Source: DYMC01 sp035406705 (GTDB lineage Bacteria; Verrucomicrobiota; Lentisphaeria; Victivallales; GWF2-50-93). From it: a stretch of DNA of 64,000 bases. The notes beneath the pieces are model-generated. The model did not search any database. It was not told where the DNA came from and saw nothing but the letters and a program-made list of their open reading frames with translations. A program made the position numbers and the translations under genes. The DNA lies in the NCBI GenBank assembly GCA_964426675.1, contig CAYRRM010000012.1, positions 10,288-74,287 of the forward strand, in the 5' to 3' direction. Below, piece after piece: positions 8,811 through 17,862 of this stretch (its first letter is position 1; every line of letters starts with the position of its first letter).

Positions 8811-9176
8811 ATGAAAAATTTTATACTTTTAGCTCGGGCTTTGTCTGATCCAAATAGAGTGAAAACTCTTATGGCTATTTTACGTTATCGTGAGCTTTGT
8901 GTCTGTCAAATTATAGAGTTTTTGAAGCTGGCTCCATCAACAGTTTCAAAGCATATGTTTATTTTAAGAACTGCAGGACTTGTTGAAAGCAGAAAAGATG
9001 GACAGTGGATTTATTATAAAATTCCATGTCATATAAAATCAGAAGCAAAAGCGGCTATCAATTGGTTAGAGTCTTCTCTTTCAAAAGATTCCTCTCTTAA
9101 AAGGAAAATTTCTAAATTAGAATCAAACATAAAAATGAAAATGGAGAAAAAATGCAAGCAAAGAAGGAAAAAATAA
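8811..9176 (+). CDS. arsR: ArsR-family arsenic-responsive repressor
   Basis: A 121-residue winged-helix repressor that would release DNA when As(III) binds. The metal-site motif ELCVCQI with C30 and C32 is that of type-1 ArsR proteins. The recognition helix region reads APSTVSKHMFILRTAGLV, and the wing SRKDGQWIYYKI. I chose ATG 8811 because AGGAGA lies eight bases upstream; the frame can be extended to a TTG at 8736, but that would add an unlikely Lys/Phe-rich tail overlapping the promoter. It is the first gene of the operon and overlaps the next gene by 25 bases. Confidence 0.93.
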   Translation: MKNFILLARALSDPNRVKTLMAILRYRELCVCQIIEFLKLAPSTVSKHMFILRTAGLVESRKDGQWIYYKIPCHIKSEAKAAINWLESSLSKDSSLKRKISKLESNIKMKMEKKCKQRRKK

Positions 9177-10237
9177 AAATTTTATTCTTATGTACCGGCA
9201 ATTCTTGTCGTAGTCAGATGGCTGAAGGATGGGCCAGAAAAATTTTAGGAAATATAGTTGAGCCATATTCGGCAGGAGTAGAAAAACATGGTCTTAACCC
9301 AAATGCTGTAAAAGTCATGGCTGAGGCAGGAGTTGATATTTCAAAACACTATTCAAAACATGTAGATGAGTTAAAGGGCATCAATTTTGACTATGTTATA
9401 ACTGTGTGTGATAATGCAAATGAAAGTTGTCCTTTTTTTTCAGGAAAAACCAGGGTTATACACGTTGGTTTTGAAGATCCCCCAAGGCTTGCAAAAAATG
9501 CAAAGAGCCAGGAAGAAGCTCTTAATTTCTACAGGAGAGTTAGAGATCAGATTAGAGATTTTATTCTAAAAATCCCGTATACTATATTGTCAGAAGATAT
9601 TGATATTACTGAAAGTGAAAGGAAGGAGCTTCAAAAGAGATATTTTGAGATTCTTGCTCAAAAGTGGGATGACAATCCTGATCATATTGCTATTGCAGAA
9701 GCAGTTTATGAGACAATAATGCAAAATTTAGCTATTTCTCCACAAACTAAAATTTTTGAATATGGCTGTGGGACTGCGCTTATAAGTTTTTTATTGGCTG
9801 AAAAATCTGGTAAAGTTGTAGTAGCGGATAACTCTGAGGCGATGCTTGAACAGGTGCGAAAGAAAATTACGAAAACTGATAGTAATTTAGAAACAATTTT
9901 TCTTGATCTTGAAAAGGATGAAATTTTAAAAGACGAAAAATTTGATTTAATAATTTCTATCATGGTGCTGCATCATATTGAAAATGTTGAAATTATCTTA
10001 CAAAAATTTAATCAAATGCTATGTGATATAGGGAAGATATTCATTGTTGATCTTGTTAAGGAAAACGGAACATTTCATAGTAATATAAAAGTTCCACATT
10101 ATGGATTTGATATAGAAAAATTAAAAGAAAAATTAAAATCTAATGGTTTTGAATTTTATAAGTCGGGTATTATTCACAAGATAAAAAGAAATAACAAGGA
10201 CTACCCTGTTTTTTTTATTATTGCGGAAAAAAAATGA
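9152..10237 (+). CDS. arsC: Arsenate reductase (ArsC, LMW-PTP type) fused to a SAM-dependent methyltransferase
   Basis: Residues about 8-140 are a thioredoxin-coupled arsenate reductase: the P-loop CTGNSCRSQ has C14 and C19, and VCDNANESCPFF has C86 and C93, the redox relay cysteines. Residues about 150-361 are a class I methyltransferase: FEYGCGTA (about 205-211) is the SAM-binding loop, VVVADNSEAM the acidic-loop strand, and ISIMVLHHIE motif IV. The methyltransferase part has few cysteines and lacks the conserved cysteine set of the arsenite methyltransferase ArsM, so its substrate is open. There is no stop or frameshift between the parts. The start overlaps arsR, and acr3 follows 43 bases downstream. 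Confidence 0.9.
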   Translation: MQAKKEKIKILFLCTGNSCRSQMAEGWARKILGNIVEPYSAGVEKHGLNPNAVKVMAEAGVDISKHYSKHVDELKGINFDYVITVCDNANESCPFFSGKTRVIHVGFEDPPRLAKNAKSQEEALNFYRRVRDQIRDFILKIPYTILSEDIDITESERKELQKRYFEILAQKWDDNPDHIAIAEAVYETIMQNLAISPQTKIFEYGCGTALISFLLAEKSGKVVVADNSEAMLEQVRKKITKTDSNLETIFLDLEKDEILKDEKFDLIISIMVLHHIENVEIILQKFNQMLCDIGKIFIVDLVKENGTFHSNIKVPHYGFDIEKLKEKLKSNGFEFYKSGIIHKIKRNNKDYPVFFIIAEKK

Positions 10238-10280
10238 GTCAAAAATATGTTTAAAATTGTAAAAATAGAGGAGAGAATAT

Positions 10281-11480
10281 ATGAAAGGAAATTATAACGA
10301 ACAAATCGTGGAAAATCGTAAGATGACAAGCATTTTTGAACGTTACCTTACTATCTGGGTGGCACTGTGCATAGTAGGTGGAATTTTATTAGGGAAAATA
10401 ATGCCAAACCTTGCTAAAACTCTTGATGGTATGGCTATTTTCATAAATGGTGCACCTGTTGTTTCAATACCAATAGCAATATGTTTGTTTCTAATGATGT
10501 ATCCTATAATGGTTAAAATTGATTTTGCTTCCGTTATAAAAGCTGGAAAGAGTGGGAAACCTATTTTCCTAACCCTTTTCATAAATTGGTGTATTAAACC
10601 ATTTACAATGTATGCAATAGTATTGTTATTTCTTGGATACCTATTTAGGAATTTGATAGGAATAGACGCTGTTGACTTTGTAAAAATGCCTTTTGGTCTT
10701 GATTTACCAGTTGGTGCTGTGCATGGAGCTGGGACTGTGGTATTGCACGACGGAGTGAAAATGCTTCAAGTTCCACTGTGGAGGAGTTATTTTGCCGGCT
10801 GTATACTTCTCGGTATAGCGCCATGTACTGCGATGGTTCTTGTTTGGGGATATCTTGCGCGGGGGAATGATGGGCTGACTCTTGTTATGGTTGCAATAAA
10901 TTCGCTTACGATGCTCGTATTGTATGGTCCTCTCGGAGGTTTCTTACTTGGGGTGGGACGTCTTCCTGTCCCATGGCAGGCATTATTGCTTTCTATTGCA
11001 ATATATGTGGCATTGCCGCTCGTTTCTGGTCATTTTTCAAGGAAATTTATAATCAAAGCAAAAGGGGAACAATGGTTTAACGAAAAATTCTTACACATAT
11101 TAACTCCTATTACTATTGTTGCTCTTCTTGCAACCCTTGTTCTCCTTTTTAGTTTTAAAGGGGATATTATAGCTTCAAATCCTCTTACAATTTTATGGAT
11201 AGCGATTCCTCTCTTTATTCAGACGTTATTTATTTTTATTCTCGGTTATTTACTTGCAAAAATCTTAAAATTAAGTTATGAAGATGCAGCTCCAGCGGCT
11301 ATGATAGGAGCATCAAATCATTTCGAAGTGGCGATAGCTACTGCAACTATGTTATTTGGATTATCCTCTGGCGCTGCACTTGCCACAGTAGTTGGTGTTT
11401 TGATTGAGGTTCCAGTGATGTTGATGTTGGTAAAAATATGCCTGCGCACTCAAAACTATTTTAGTTGTAAAAAGGAATAG
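10281..11480 (+). CDS. acr3: ACR3-family arsenite efflux permease
   Basis: Exports As(III) across the inner membrane using the proton gradient. A 399-residue polytopic protein with about ten membrane segments. ACR3 family features include MMYPIMVKIDF after the second helix, INWCIKPFTMYAI with the essential cysteine position, GIAPCTAMVLVWGYLARGN and the late ASNHFEVAIATA. A loop of about 50 residues (ending near LHDGVKMLQVPLW) before the WGYLARG helix is somewhat long for the family. GAGGAGAG is a strong ribosome-binding site. It is the last gene of arsR-arsC-acr3, which together would sense, reduce and expel arsenic. Confidence 0.94.
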   Translation: MKGNYNEQIVENRKMTSIFERYLTIWVALCIVGGILLGKIMPNLAKTLDGMAIFINGAPVVSIPIAICLFLMMYPIMVKIDFASVIKAGKSGKPIFLTLFINWCIKPFTMYAIVLLFLGYLFRNLIGIDAVDFVKMPFGLDLPVGAVHGAGTVVLHDGVKMLQVPLWRSYFAGCILLGIAPCTAMVLVWGYLARGNDGLTLVMVAINSLTMLVLYGPLGGFLLGVGRLPVPWQALLLSIAIYVALPLVSGHFSRKFIIKAKGEQWFNEKFLHILTPITIVALLATLVLLFSFKGDIIASNPLTILWIAIPLFIQTLFIFILGYLLAKILKLSYEDAAPAAMIGASNHFEVAIATATMLFGLSSGAALATVVGVLIEVPVMLMLVKICLRTQNYFSCKKE

Positions 11481-11779
11481 ACAAAAAATAGATAAAATAC
11501 AAATCTTTTTTTTCCTTAATATGCTCACTTAAAAATAGCGAATTCACAGAGAATTTCCTGGGGGACGTTTTTGACCCATTTATTACTGGCAAGCGCTTTA
11601 TTTTTATTTTACTATTCATTAGATTCCTTCTTCCTTTGTTTTTGGAAGGCCTTTTCTACTCTGAATATTTCAAAGATTTGAAGTAAGCTTGCCCAAGATT
11701 TATTTTTAAATGAAACATTTTAATAAATATTTTGTCAATATTAATTAGATAAGCTAAATTAAATAAAAAAAACATTTTT
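11481..11779. other. 299-bp spacer between acr3 and the VWA gene
   Basis: AT-rich with no credible ORF. I see no intrinsic terminator with a proper stem and U-run, and no recognisable promoter. Confidence 0.5.
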
Positions 11780-13795
11780 ATGGGATTTCTGAACTATAAT
11801 ATTTTATTGCATCTGTTATGGATTTCTCCGCTTTTATCTTTTTTATTTATTTTTTCATGGCGAAGAAGACAAAAAGTTTTTTCTTTACTTGTAGATAATA
11901 GCTCTATTTACAGTACTTTATCGAAGAGGAAAAGGTTCTTAAGGGAATTTTTTCTAATGTTTGCGTTATTTCTTCTCCTGATTTCTGCAGCTCGTCCAAC
12001 CTGGGGAAAGAAGATTATCTCTATAACGACTTATGGTAGAGATATAATATTTATCATTGATGTATCGAAAAGTATGCTTGCTTCAGATGTTAGCCCATCT
12101 CGTCTTGAACATGCGAAATGGTTTATGAGGGAGTTATTGAATCAGTGCTATGGAGATAGATTTGCTATAGTTGCTTTTGCCGGGAAGGCTTTTTTGCAAT
12201 GTCCTTTAACATCTGATAAAGTATCGCTTGTACAGATGATTAATGAGTTAAGCCCCGAACAAATTCCTCTTGGTGGAACAAATATTCAGGAAGCCTTACA
12301 AACGGCTTTAAAATCATTTGATGCGGCAGAGGGGGCGAATCGTGCAATAGTTTTGATTAGTGATGGAGAGGAACTTTATGGCTCTGTCGCTTCAATTCTG
12401 AGCGAATTAAAAGAAAGGAAAATCCCGATATTTTCAATTGGTCTTGGAAATCCAAATCAAAAGACTCCTATAACTATAAAAGATGATAAAGGTAGGACAA
12501 ATTTTTTACGGGATTCGAAAGGAGAAATAGTTAGTACCAGGTTAAATGAGGATCTTCTGAAAAAGATTGCAATTGCTACTGGAGGAGTTTATGTTCGTTC
12601 TACTTCTACTGATTCTGGACTTGAAAACATTGTTAGTGCAATAAAGGATCTTAGTTCGGAGAAATTATCTTCAAAGGAAAGTTATCGGCCGATTGAGAGG
12701 TTTCAACTTCCTCTATTTGTTGCTCTTGTTCTGCTATTTTGTAGGTTAGCGATAAGTGAACGTAGGAAAGTTTTTACGATTCTCTTTTTACTTTCACTCG
12801 TATATACAAATGTTTTTTCAGATAATCAACTTCCTCTTCCTGAAAAAAAAGCGGACTCTACGGAAATAAAAAGAAATAGTGCAGATTTATTAAAACAAAA
12901 AAAACTTTTGCCTTACGAATTATATAATTATGCTCTTGAGAAACAGAAATCTAAGCAAGTTGAAGAAGCAGAAAAACTTTATTTTGATGTGATATCCTCT
13001 GTTGATGCAGATAGTGATACGGTTCTGAGAGCCTATCAGAACTTAGGCGTTATTGAGCATCAGAAAGGCAGGAATTTGCTTAAATCAAATCCACAATCAG
13101 CCCTTGAATCTTTTTATGAAGCACGGAAATTTTATAAAGAGGCAATGCGTTCTAAGTCGAGTAAGATTCAATTTGAAAATATAGCAAATAACCAACAACT
13201 TCTCATTAATGATATTGAAGCGGCAAAGAAAGTTATTGAACAGCAAAAACAACAACAAAAAAATTCTGAAGAGGCCAGAGAAGAAATGAAAAAGGCCCTT
13301 GATGAAAATCAAAAATCGGAAAAATCACCTCAGAATAAAGAACAAAAAGAAAAAACAATTGATCAGAATCAGAAAGCCCAAAATGCTCTTAATAAAGTTA
13401 GAAATCAAATCCCAGATGAAGAAAATCAAAGAAAGGAACAAGTAGAGCGGGCTATTGAAGAAATGAAAAAAGCCCAGAAAGAGCAGGAAAAACAAGACTT
13501 CTCAAAAGCAAAAGAACATATTAAAAATGCTATAAATCAATTTTCAAAAGCAGATGAAAAAAAACAAGAATCTGAGAATAAATCCCCGAATGAAGAAAAA
13601 AATAAAGATAATTTAAATGCTGAACAGAATAGAAAACAGGGAGAAGATAATAGTAATCAGAATAAAAATTTAGATCCCCAAATGGCAGAGACAATTCTCG
13701 ATCTCATAAATAAAGATGAAAATAAACTTAGAGAGGAATTACAAAAAAGAGAAATTGAAAATTTCAGAATAAAAGAAGTCGAAAAGGATTGGTGA
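11780..13795 (+). CDS. VWA-TPR protein resembling a BatB-BatC fusion
   Basis: A 671-residue inner-membrane protein. Two helices (about 8-25 and 50-70) lead into a von Willebrand A domain whose MIDAS motif is DVSKS (about residues 93-97), with GGTN and ISDGEE further on. A third helix (about 310-330) is followed by a second hydrophobic segment ending near NVFSD. Then come tetratricopeptide-like repeats (about 385-470), for example EEAEKLYFDVISS and QNLGVIEHQKGRN. The last 200 residues are a Gln/Lys/Glu-rich coiled coil. BatB and BatC are usually separate genes in aerotolerance-type operons with a MoxR ATPase and a DUF58 protein, none of which is present here. No clear Shine-Dalgarno precedes the ATG. 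Confidence 0.85.
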   Translation: MGFLNYNILLHLLWISPLLSFLFIFSWRRRQKVFSLLVDNSSIYSTLSKRKRFLREFFLMFALFLLLISAARPTWGKKIISITTYGRDIIFIIDVSKSMLASDVSPSRLEHAKWFMRELLNQCYGDRFAIVAFAGKAFLQCPLTSDKVSLVQMINELSPEQIPLGGTNIQEALQTALKSFDAAEGANRAIVLISDGEELYGSVASILSELKERKIPIFSIGLGNPNQKTPITIKDDKGRTNFLRDSKGEIVSTRLNEDLLKKIAIATGGVYVRSTSTDSGLENIVSAIKDLSSEKLSSKESYRPIERFQLPLFVALVLLFCRLAISERRKVFTILFLLSLVYTNVFSDNQLPLPEKKADSTEIKRNSADLLKQKKLLPYELYNYALEKQKSKQVEEAEKLYFDVISSVDADSDTVLRAYQNLGVIEHQKGRNLLKSNPQSALESFYEARKFYKEAMRSKSSKIQFENIANNQQLLINDIEAAKKVIEQQKQQQKNSEEAREEMKKALDENQKSEKSPQNKEQKEKTIDQNQKAQNALNKVRNQIPDEENQRKEQVERAIEEMKKAQKEQEKQDFSKAKEHIKNAINQFSKADEKKQESENKSPNEEKNKDNLNAEQNRKQGEDNSNQNKNLDPQMAETILDLINKDENKLREELQKREIENFRIKEVEKDW

Positions 13796-13918
13796 TATAC
13801 TGTTTTCTTCTTTTTTTCTACGTCTTCAAGTATCAGTTTTATTTTTACTTGAAAATAGTTTTTCCTTTATATTCTGGATATTTCATTGAAAGTTCACGAA
13901 ATATTTACGTTAATAAGT

Positions 13919-14923
13919 TCAATTAGTATGCAGTATTTTCTTCTTTGTTTTGAATAAGAGAAAAATTCCTCCAGAGAGATTAAAAAGTATTATCAATCCT
14001 GTATTCATAATACTTACACTTATCGCTTTTTCCTTGTTTAGTCCTGATAGAGTAAGAAGACTGGTGATAGCTATATCTCTTGTGCCTAATCCTGATGGCG
14101 TAATTGGTATTGCTCCCAGGGCATTTGCTAAAGAAGAAGTTAAAATTACGTAGTTGATTTTTTGTCCATAATTACCAGTGCCGTTTATCAGACAGTAAAC
14201 CGCAACGCCCTGGGATGTATGGACAAATATTGCGCTTACAAATATCCATAGGATAAGTTTTACGTACGATTTCCTGTACTGGTCTAATGCTTCCATTAAT
14301 CGAGATGGCATACCATTGGTATACTTATCGGTAGTTTCCAGGAAAATTTTTAATATTCGTATTTTTTCAATAGAACGGTGAAAAAAAATCATTCCAATGC
14401 CTATAATGGCGATTATTATCCCGATACTTATTACAAATACTATAATTTTTGCTGAGCTTGCGAATTTCGCAATTTCTTTAAAGTTAATGATTCCCAAAAC
14501 GGCTGCGAGAATAAAAAGCCCAAGCAAACCTAATATTCTGTCAATTAATATTGAAAATACAGCTTTTGTTTTCATTCCCTTATTTGTCTTTGCTGAAATG
14601 AATCCGGCTTTTGCAAGGTCGCCCCCTACCGCACCAGGTATTATAAGGGAAAAAAACATTCCTTTCATACCGAGAGAGAACGTTTCAAAAAACGAAATAT
14701 TAATATTTTGCAATCTTAGCAAAGAATACCATCGAGCAATACATATCGTAAAACTTAAAAAAAAGAAGATTATTGCAAGTATAAACCATTTTGGATTTAC
14801 AGATTGAATTGTTTGCAAGATGAGTTTTTTATTTCCATAGGTAAGAAAAAATATTATAGAGACTGCGATTGTAAAACGCAAAATAGAAGAGATAATATTT
14901 TTATTTTTTTCTGTCATTTTCAT
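13919..14923 (-). CDS. Lysylphosphatidylglycerol synthase TM-region-like membrane protein
   Basis: A 334-residue polytopic protein of the UPF0104/LPG_synthase_TM family, whose members move lipids or act as the flippase half of MprF. The sequence has about eight membrane segments and the family motif SLIIPGAVGGDLAKAGFIS, plus PITPSGLGTRDIAITSLL near the C-terminus. It overlaps the upstream lipoprotein gene by four bases (ATGA). A DUF2156 protein, the catalytic half found in MprF, is encoded four genes upstream (16754-17620); whether they cooperate is inference. A palindrome copy is at 14459-14471. Confidence 0.85.
   Translation of the reverse strand: MKMTEKNKNIISSILRFTIAVSIIFFLTYGNKKLILQTIQSVNPKWFILAIIFFFLSFTICIARWYSLLRLQNINISFFETFSLGMKGMFFSLIIPGAVGGDLAKAGFISAKTNKGMKTKAVFSILIDRILGLLGLFILAAVLGIINFKEIAKFASSAKIIVFVISIGIIIAIIGIGMIFFHRSIEKIRILKIFLETTDKYTNGMPSRLMEALDQYRKSYVKLILWIFVSAIFVHTSQGVAVYCLINGTGNYGQKINYVILTSSLANALGAIPITPSGLGTRDIAITSLLTLSGLNKEKAISVSIMNTGLIILFNLSGGIFLLFKTKKKILHTN
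14459..14471. repeat. TGCGA-N3-TCGCA palindrome, copy 4
   Basis: Spacer ATT on the plus strand. In the LPG-synthase-type gene it is read as Ala-Lys-Phe-Ala (GCG phase). Confidence 0.85.
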
Positions 14924-15507
14924 CTTTTTGTAATGGGATTTCTCTTCCTTATTTCTATCTTTATTGGATTGCTTAGAAGATTGATTGAACTAAGATTAAG
15001 AGCTGCAATTATCGCTACGAACTGGTGGTTAAAATCGTTTTTTGCTTCCAAGCCAAAATCAGATATTTTAAATGTCTTGTCGATAAGCACTGAATTCCTA
15101 TTTGCAAGTTCAAGCGTTTGTCTCGGAGGATATTTCTGTAAGTCAGGTTTTATAACTTTCCATTCCTTTATTGAGGAAGGAAGAGGTGAGTCGTCTGGAC
15201 AGGTATAATAATAAATAAAGATATTATCTTCCTGTTTTTTCATCCACTCGTATATTACAAGTCTTTCATGTGAAAGATTTGTTAATCGGAATGTGAGTTT
15301 TATCTCTTCATCATTATAAAATACTCTTTTTGGAGATACACAATCGAGTTCGGCCAAATATTTTTTTATTACAGGGAACTTTGTGGCTATTCTGGAGGGT
15401 TTTATATTGACCTCATAACTTTTTTGATTGCAGGAAGAGGAAAGAATAATAATAGTAAAAATATTTATTAATGTATAAATATAATTTTTTACCCTTATAA
15501 ATTTCAT
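14920..15507 (-). CDS. Predicted lipoprotein of unknown function
   Basis: A 195-residue protein with a signal peptide and lipobox LSSSC, giving a lipidated Cys26. The mature part contains a stretch that resembles an immunoglobulin-like beta-sandwich (VFYNDEEIKLTFRLTNLSHERLVIYEWM), a pattern common in intracellular-proteinase-inhibitor-like and other beta-sandwich lipoproteins, but I do not recognise the family. It sits 10 bases after trpC and overlaps the LPG-synthase-type gene by four bases, so the three are probably one transcript. Confidence 0.75.
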   Translation of the reverse strand: MKFIRVKNYIYTLINIFTIIILSSSCNQKSYEVNIKPSRIATKFPVIKKYLAELDCVSPKRVFYNDEEIKLTFRLTNLSHERLVIYEWMKKQEDNIFIYYYTCPDDSPLPSSIKEWKVIKPDLQKYPPRQTLELANRNSVLIDKTFKISDFGLEAKNDFNHQFVAIIAALNLSSINLLSNPIKIEIRKRNPITKR

Positions 15508-15517
15508 TTTTAGATTG

Positions 15518-16309
15518 TTAAAATTTTAAATCTTCTATCTTTAAGGTATTTGTTCTCATCAATGTTTCGCCAATAAGGACAGCATCATAACCGGCAGTAC
15601 GCAGTTTTTTACAATCGTCAGCTCTTTTTATTCCACTTTCAGATACTTTTATCTTATCTGATGGGATTAGATCTGCAAGTTCTAATGAGAGATTTATGTC
15701 AACCTGAAAAGTTTTTAAATTCCTATTATTTACACCTATTATCATTGCTCCTGCATCAACAGCCATTTTTATTTCATCAGGAGAATGAGTTTCTACGAGA
15801 GCTTCCATTTTTAACATTCTTCCGACTTCGATTAGAGACTTTAATTTTTTGAATTCAAGTATTGCGCAAATCAATAGAAAACTATCTGCTTTTAAAATTG
15901 CGCTTTCATAAATTTGTATAGGATTATAGATGAAATCCTTGCGAAGTATTGGTATATTTGGAGCATTTTCTTTAGTTATCTGGATATATTCAGGTTTTCC
16001 GAGAAAAAAATCTTCTTCCGTTAAGACGCTTATTGCATCTGCTCCCTGCTCCATATATAACTTTGCGATTTTTGCAGGTTCAAAATTATTTTTGATTATT
16101 CCTGCTGACGGAGAAGCCTTCTTTATCTCTGCAATTACGGAGAGTTTTGTCTTTTTTAATGCATTTATAAATGAGATAGGGGGATTATTTTCTACAAGAT
16201 TAATAGCTTTATCACGGAGTTTAGAAATATCCTGAGATTTAAGGGAATTTAGGCGTTTTTCTTTTGCATGTAGAATTTTTTTTAAAATGTCGGGAGGAGA
16301 ATTTTTCAT
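15518..16309 (-). CDS. trpC: Indole-3-glycerol-phosphate synthase
   Basis: Closes the indole ring from CdRP in tryptophan synthesis. A TIM barrel of 263 residues with all the family motifs: SVIAEIKKASPSAGII with catalytic Lys, AISVLTEEDFFLG, ILRKDFI with the catalytic Lys, ALVETHS, GVNNRNLKTF and VSESGI. The usual operon partners (trpD, trpF, trpB, trpA) are absent from the window. It lies between a small membrane protein gene and a lipoprotein gene with gaps of about ten bases each, an unusual setting. Confidence 0.95.
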   Translation of the reverse strand: MKNSPPDILKKILHAKEKRLNSLKSQDISKLRDKAINLVENNPPISFINALKKTKLSVIAEIKKASPSAGIIKNNFEPAKIAKLYMEQGADAISVLTEEDFFLGKPEYIQITKENAPNIPILRKDFIYNPIQIYESAILKADSFLLICAILEFKKLKSLIEVGRMLKMEALVETHSPDEIKMAVDAGAMIIGVNNRNLKTFQVDINLSLELADLIPSDKIKVSESGIKRADDCKKLRTAGYDAVLIGETLMRTNTLKIEDLKF

Positions 16310-16319
16310 TTTTTAGCGC

Positions 16320-16625
16320 TCAGCGCTTTGTAAGGCTGTCTCTGAATACGTAAATAAAGACACCTAAAATGCAGATTACTTTAAGGGGTAGACAATATGG
16401 ACTATTAAAGATGCTTATTGTAGTTGTTTCGGGATCCCAGTTTCCAAAATGAGTTCCAAGAAACGTTACAACTCCAACAATAACATAGAGAGCTCCTAAT
16501 GCGATAATTGAATAGAGAATCGCAAATATGAATTTTGAGAAATTATTCGTTGCAGATTCCTTTATGTTCTGAGCGGGAGATCTTGTATATGTTGGTCCTA
16601 ATTTTCTTCTCTTTAACATAATCAT
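16320..16625 (-). CDS. Small membrane protein, unknown
   Basis: A 101-residue protein with a basic N-terminus (KRRKLGPTYTR), a first membrane helix (about residues 32-55) and a second short one (about 78-95). I do not recognise the family. It lies ten bases upstream of trpC, so it is probably translated from the same message. The start could also be the second Met (MLKRRKL). Confidence 0.6.
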   Translation of the reverse strand: MIMLKRRKLGPTYTRSPAQNIKESATNNFSKFIFAILYSIIALGALYVIVGVVTFLGTHFGNWDPETTTISIFNSPYCLPLKVICILGVFIYVFRDSLTKR

Positions 16626-16753
16626 TATTTTTTTATAATTAAAATACGATAATATTTTCGGTTAATTTAATGTCATATTTGAGTAAATTCAAGGGGACTC
16701 CTTTCTTACTTTCAATATTTTTAGGATTAGTCTTCTCAAAGATGAGAAAAGAA

Positions 16754-17620
16754 TTAAATATATTTTAGAGTTTTTCCTCCGATTCTTATATCTAGACTAT
16801 ATGACAGTTTTGCCTTTCTTAATCCTGGAATACCTAAATCCTGTTCACGATTCAAGAATTTAGCTTTAGTTCTGAGGTATTTTGCTGTTTCCATATTGAT
16901 TATCTGGGCTGAACCTTTTATTTCAGAATCTGCTTTTTCAAAATGCTCGATATATGTTTCATCATTTTGTCTGGAAAAAATTGAAAAAGCGCAAATTTTG
17001 TTTTCTGCAAGAATCACAAGTCCTTCTAATGAAAGGGATTCAAAATGTTCAATTGCACTATTAAGCGCAAGTTTTTCGTGCTTGAGCCCAATATGGTTTG
17101 TATGTTGTTTGGCGTACCATTTGTCGGATAATTCGAGGATGGATGTTTTGAAGTTATCCGTTATGGGTAAACATTTGTAATCAGGATGATTTCTGACAAA
17201 TTGAGAGATAAGATTTTTCTTTTTTGCCAGTTTTGAGCCTTTTAATTCCACGAGCCTATCAATAAGATGAACATAATCTACAAAATCTTCATCTTCTATT
17301 ACCTCAAAGTAACTGGAAATGTCCTTATTGGAGTGAAAATATTCCTCATTTACATGATTAATATGCAGATTTTTTCTAGGAATAGAGAATAAATCAGGAA
17401 TATTAGCTAATTCTTTTGGTGGTATATATGGGATAGGCATCAGGAGAGAGTTTTCTTCTGCATAAAAGATATATAAAATGTCATTCTTTAATTCCCATCT
17501 GGTATCGTATATGTTTCCCCAGATAAAAAGATTAGCAAAAGAATATTCACAGCAGAGACCTCTTTTTGATGATAATATTTTCTCCAGGATAGATTTGTCT
17601 GAGATTTCAATTTTTTTCAT
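16754..17620 (-). CDS. DUF2156 / LPG-synthase C-terminal domain protein (GNAT-fold acyltransferase-like)
   Basis: A 288-residue soluble protein made of two GNAT-like halves, the fold of the aminoacyl-transferase part of MprF. Family features are CEYSFANLFIWG near residue 24, KLAKKKNLISQF in the middle, and the C-terminal NREQDLGIPGLRKAKLSY. Members without the membrane part are common and their substrates are mostly unknown. An MprF-type membrane half is encoded at 13919-14923. The gene is followed by a small hairpin (16733-16748) and 128 bases of spacer. Confidence 0.88.
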   Translation of the reverse strand: MKKIEISDKSILEKILSSKRGLCCEYSFANLFIWGNIYDTRWELKNDILYIFYAEENSLLMPIPYIPPKELANIPDLFSIPRKNLHINHVNEEYFHSNKDISSYFEVIEDEDFVDYVHLIDRLVELKGSKLAKKKNLISQFVRNHPDYKCLPITDNFKTSILELSDKWYAKQHTNHIGLKHEKLALNSAIEHFESLSLEGLVILAENKICAFSIFSRQNDETYIEHFEKADSEIKGSAQIINMETAKYLRTKAKFLNREQDLGIPGLRKAKLSYSLDIRIGGKTLKYI

Positions 17621-17792
17621 TTTTTTAATTAAATAATAAAAAAATCCTATTTATAGAGCTAAAAGCTAATATATAAAGAGAATAATTTGTGTTTTTATTT
17701 TTTTTTTAACAAAGAAAGTGTTTAACTCTTAAATTAATTGAAGAATTCATTTTGACAAGAATAGTTTTTTCTGAGAATATCTGACGACATCG

Positions 17793-17828
17793 GTAAAAAA
17801 GAGAAAGCGGGCTCTTTTGGAACCCGCC
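17793..17828 (-). terminator. Intrinsic terminator of the pseudopilin gene
   Basis: Read on the minus strand, GCGGGTTC pairs with GAGCCCGC (one G-U pair) around a 5-nt loop, followed by TTTCTCTTTTTT. It sits 35 bases beyond the stop codon. This is the clearest intrinsic terminator in the window. Confidence 0.85.
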
Positions 17829-17862
17829 TTCTGAGATTTTCAGGGGGAATGTATTTTATGAC

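Noticed and set aside
16733..16748. TTCTCA-AAGA-TGAGAA hairpin after the DUF2156 gene as a terminator
   Set aside because: The stem is only six A/T-rich pairs and no U-run follows on the minus strand.
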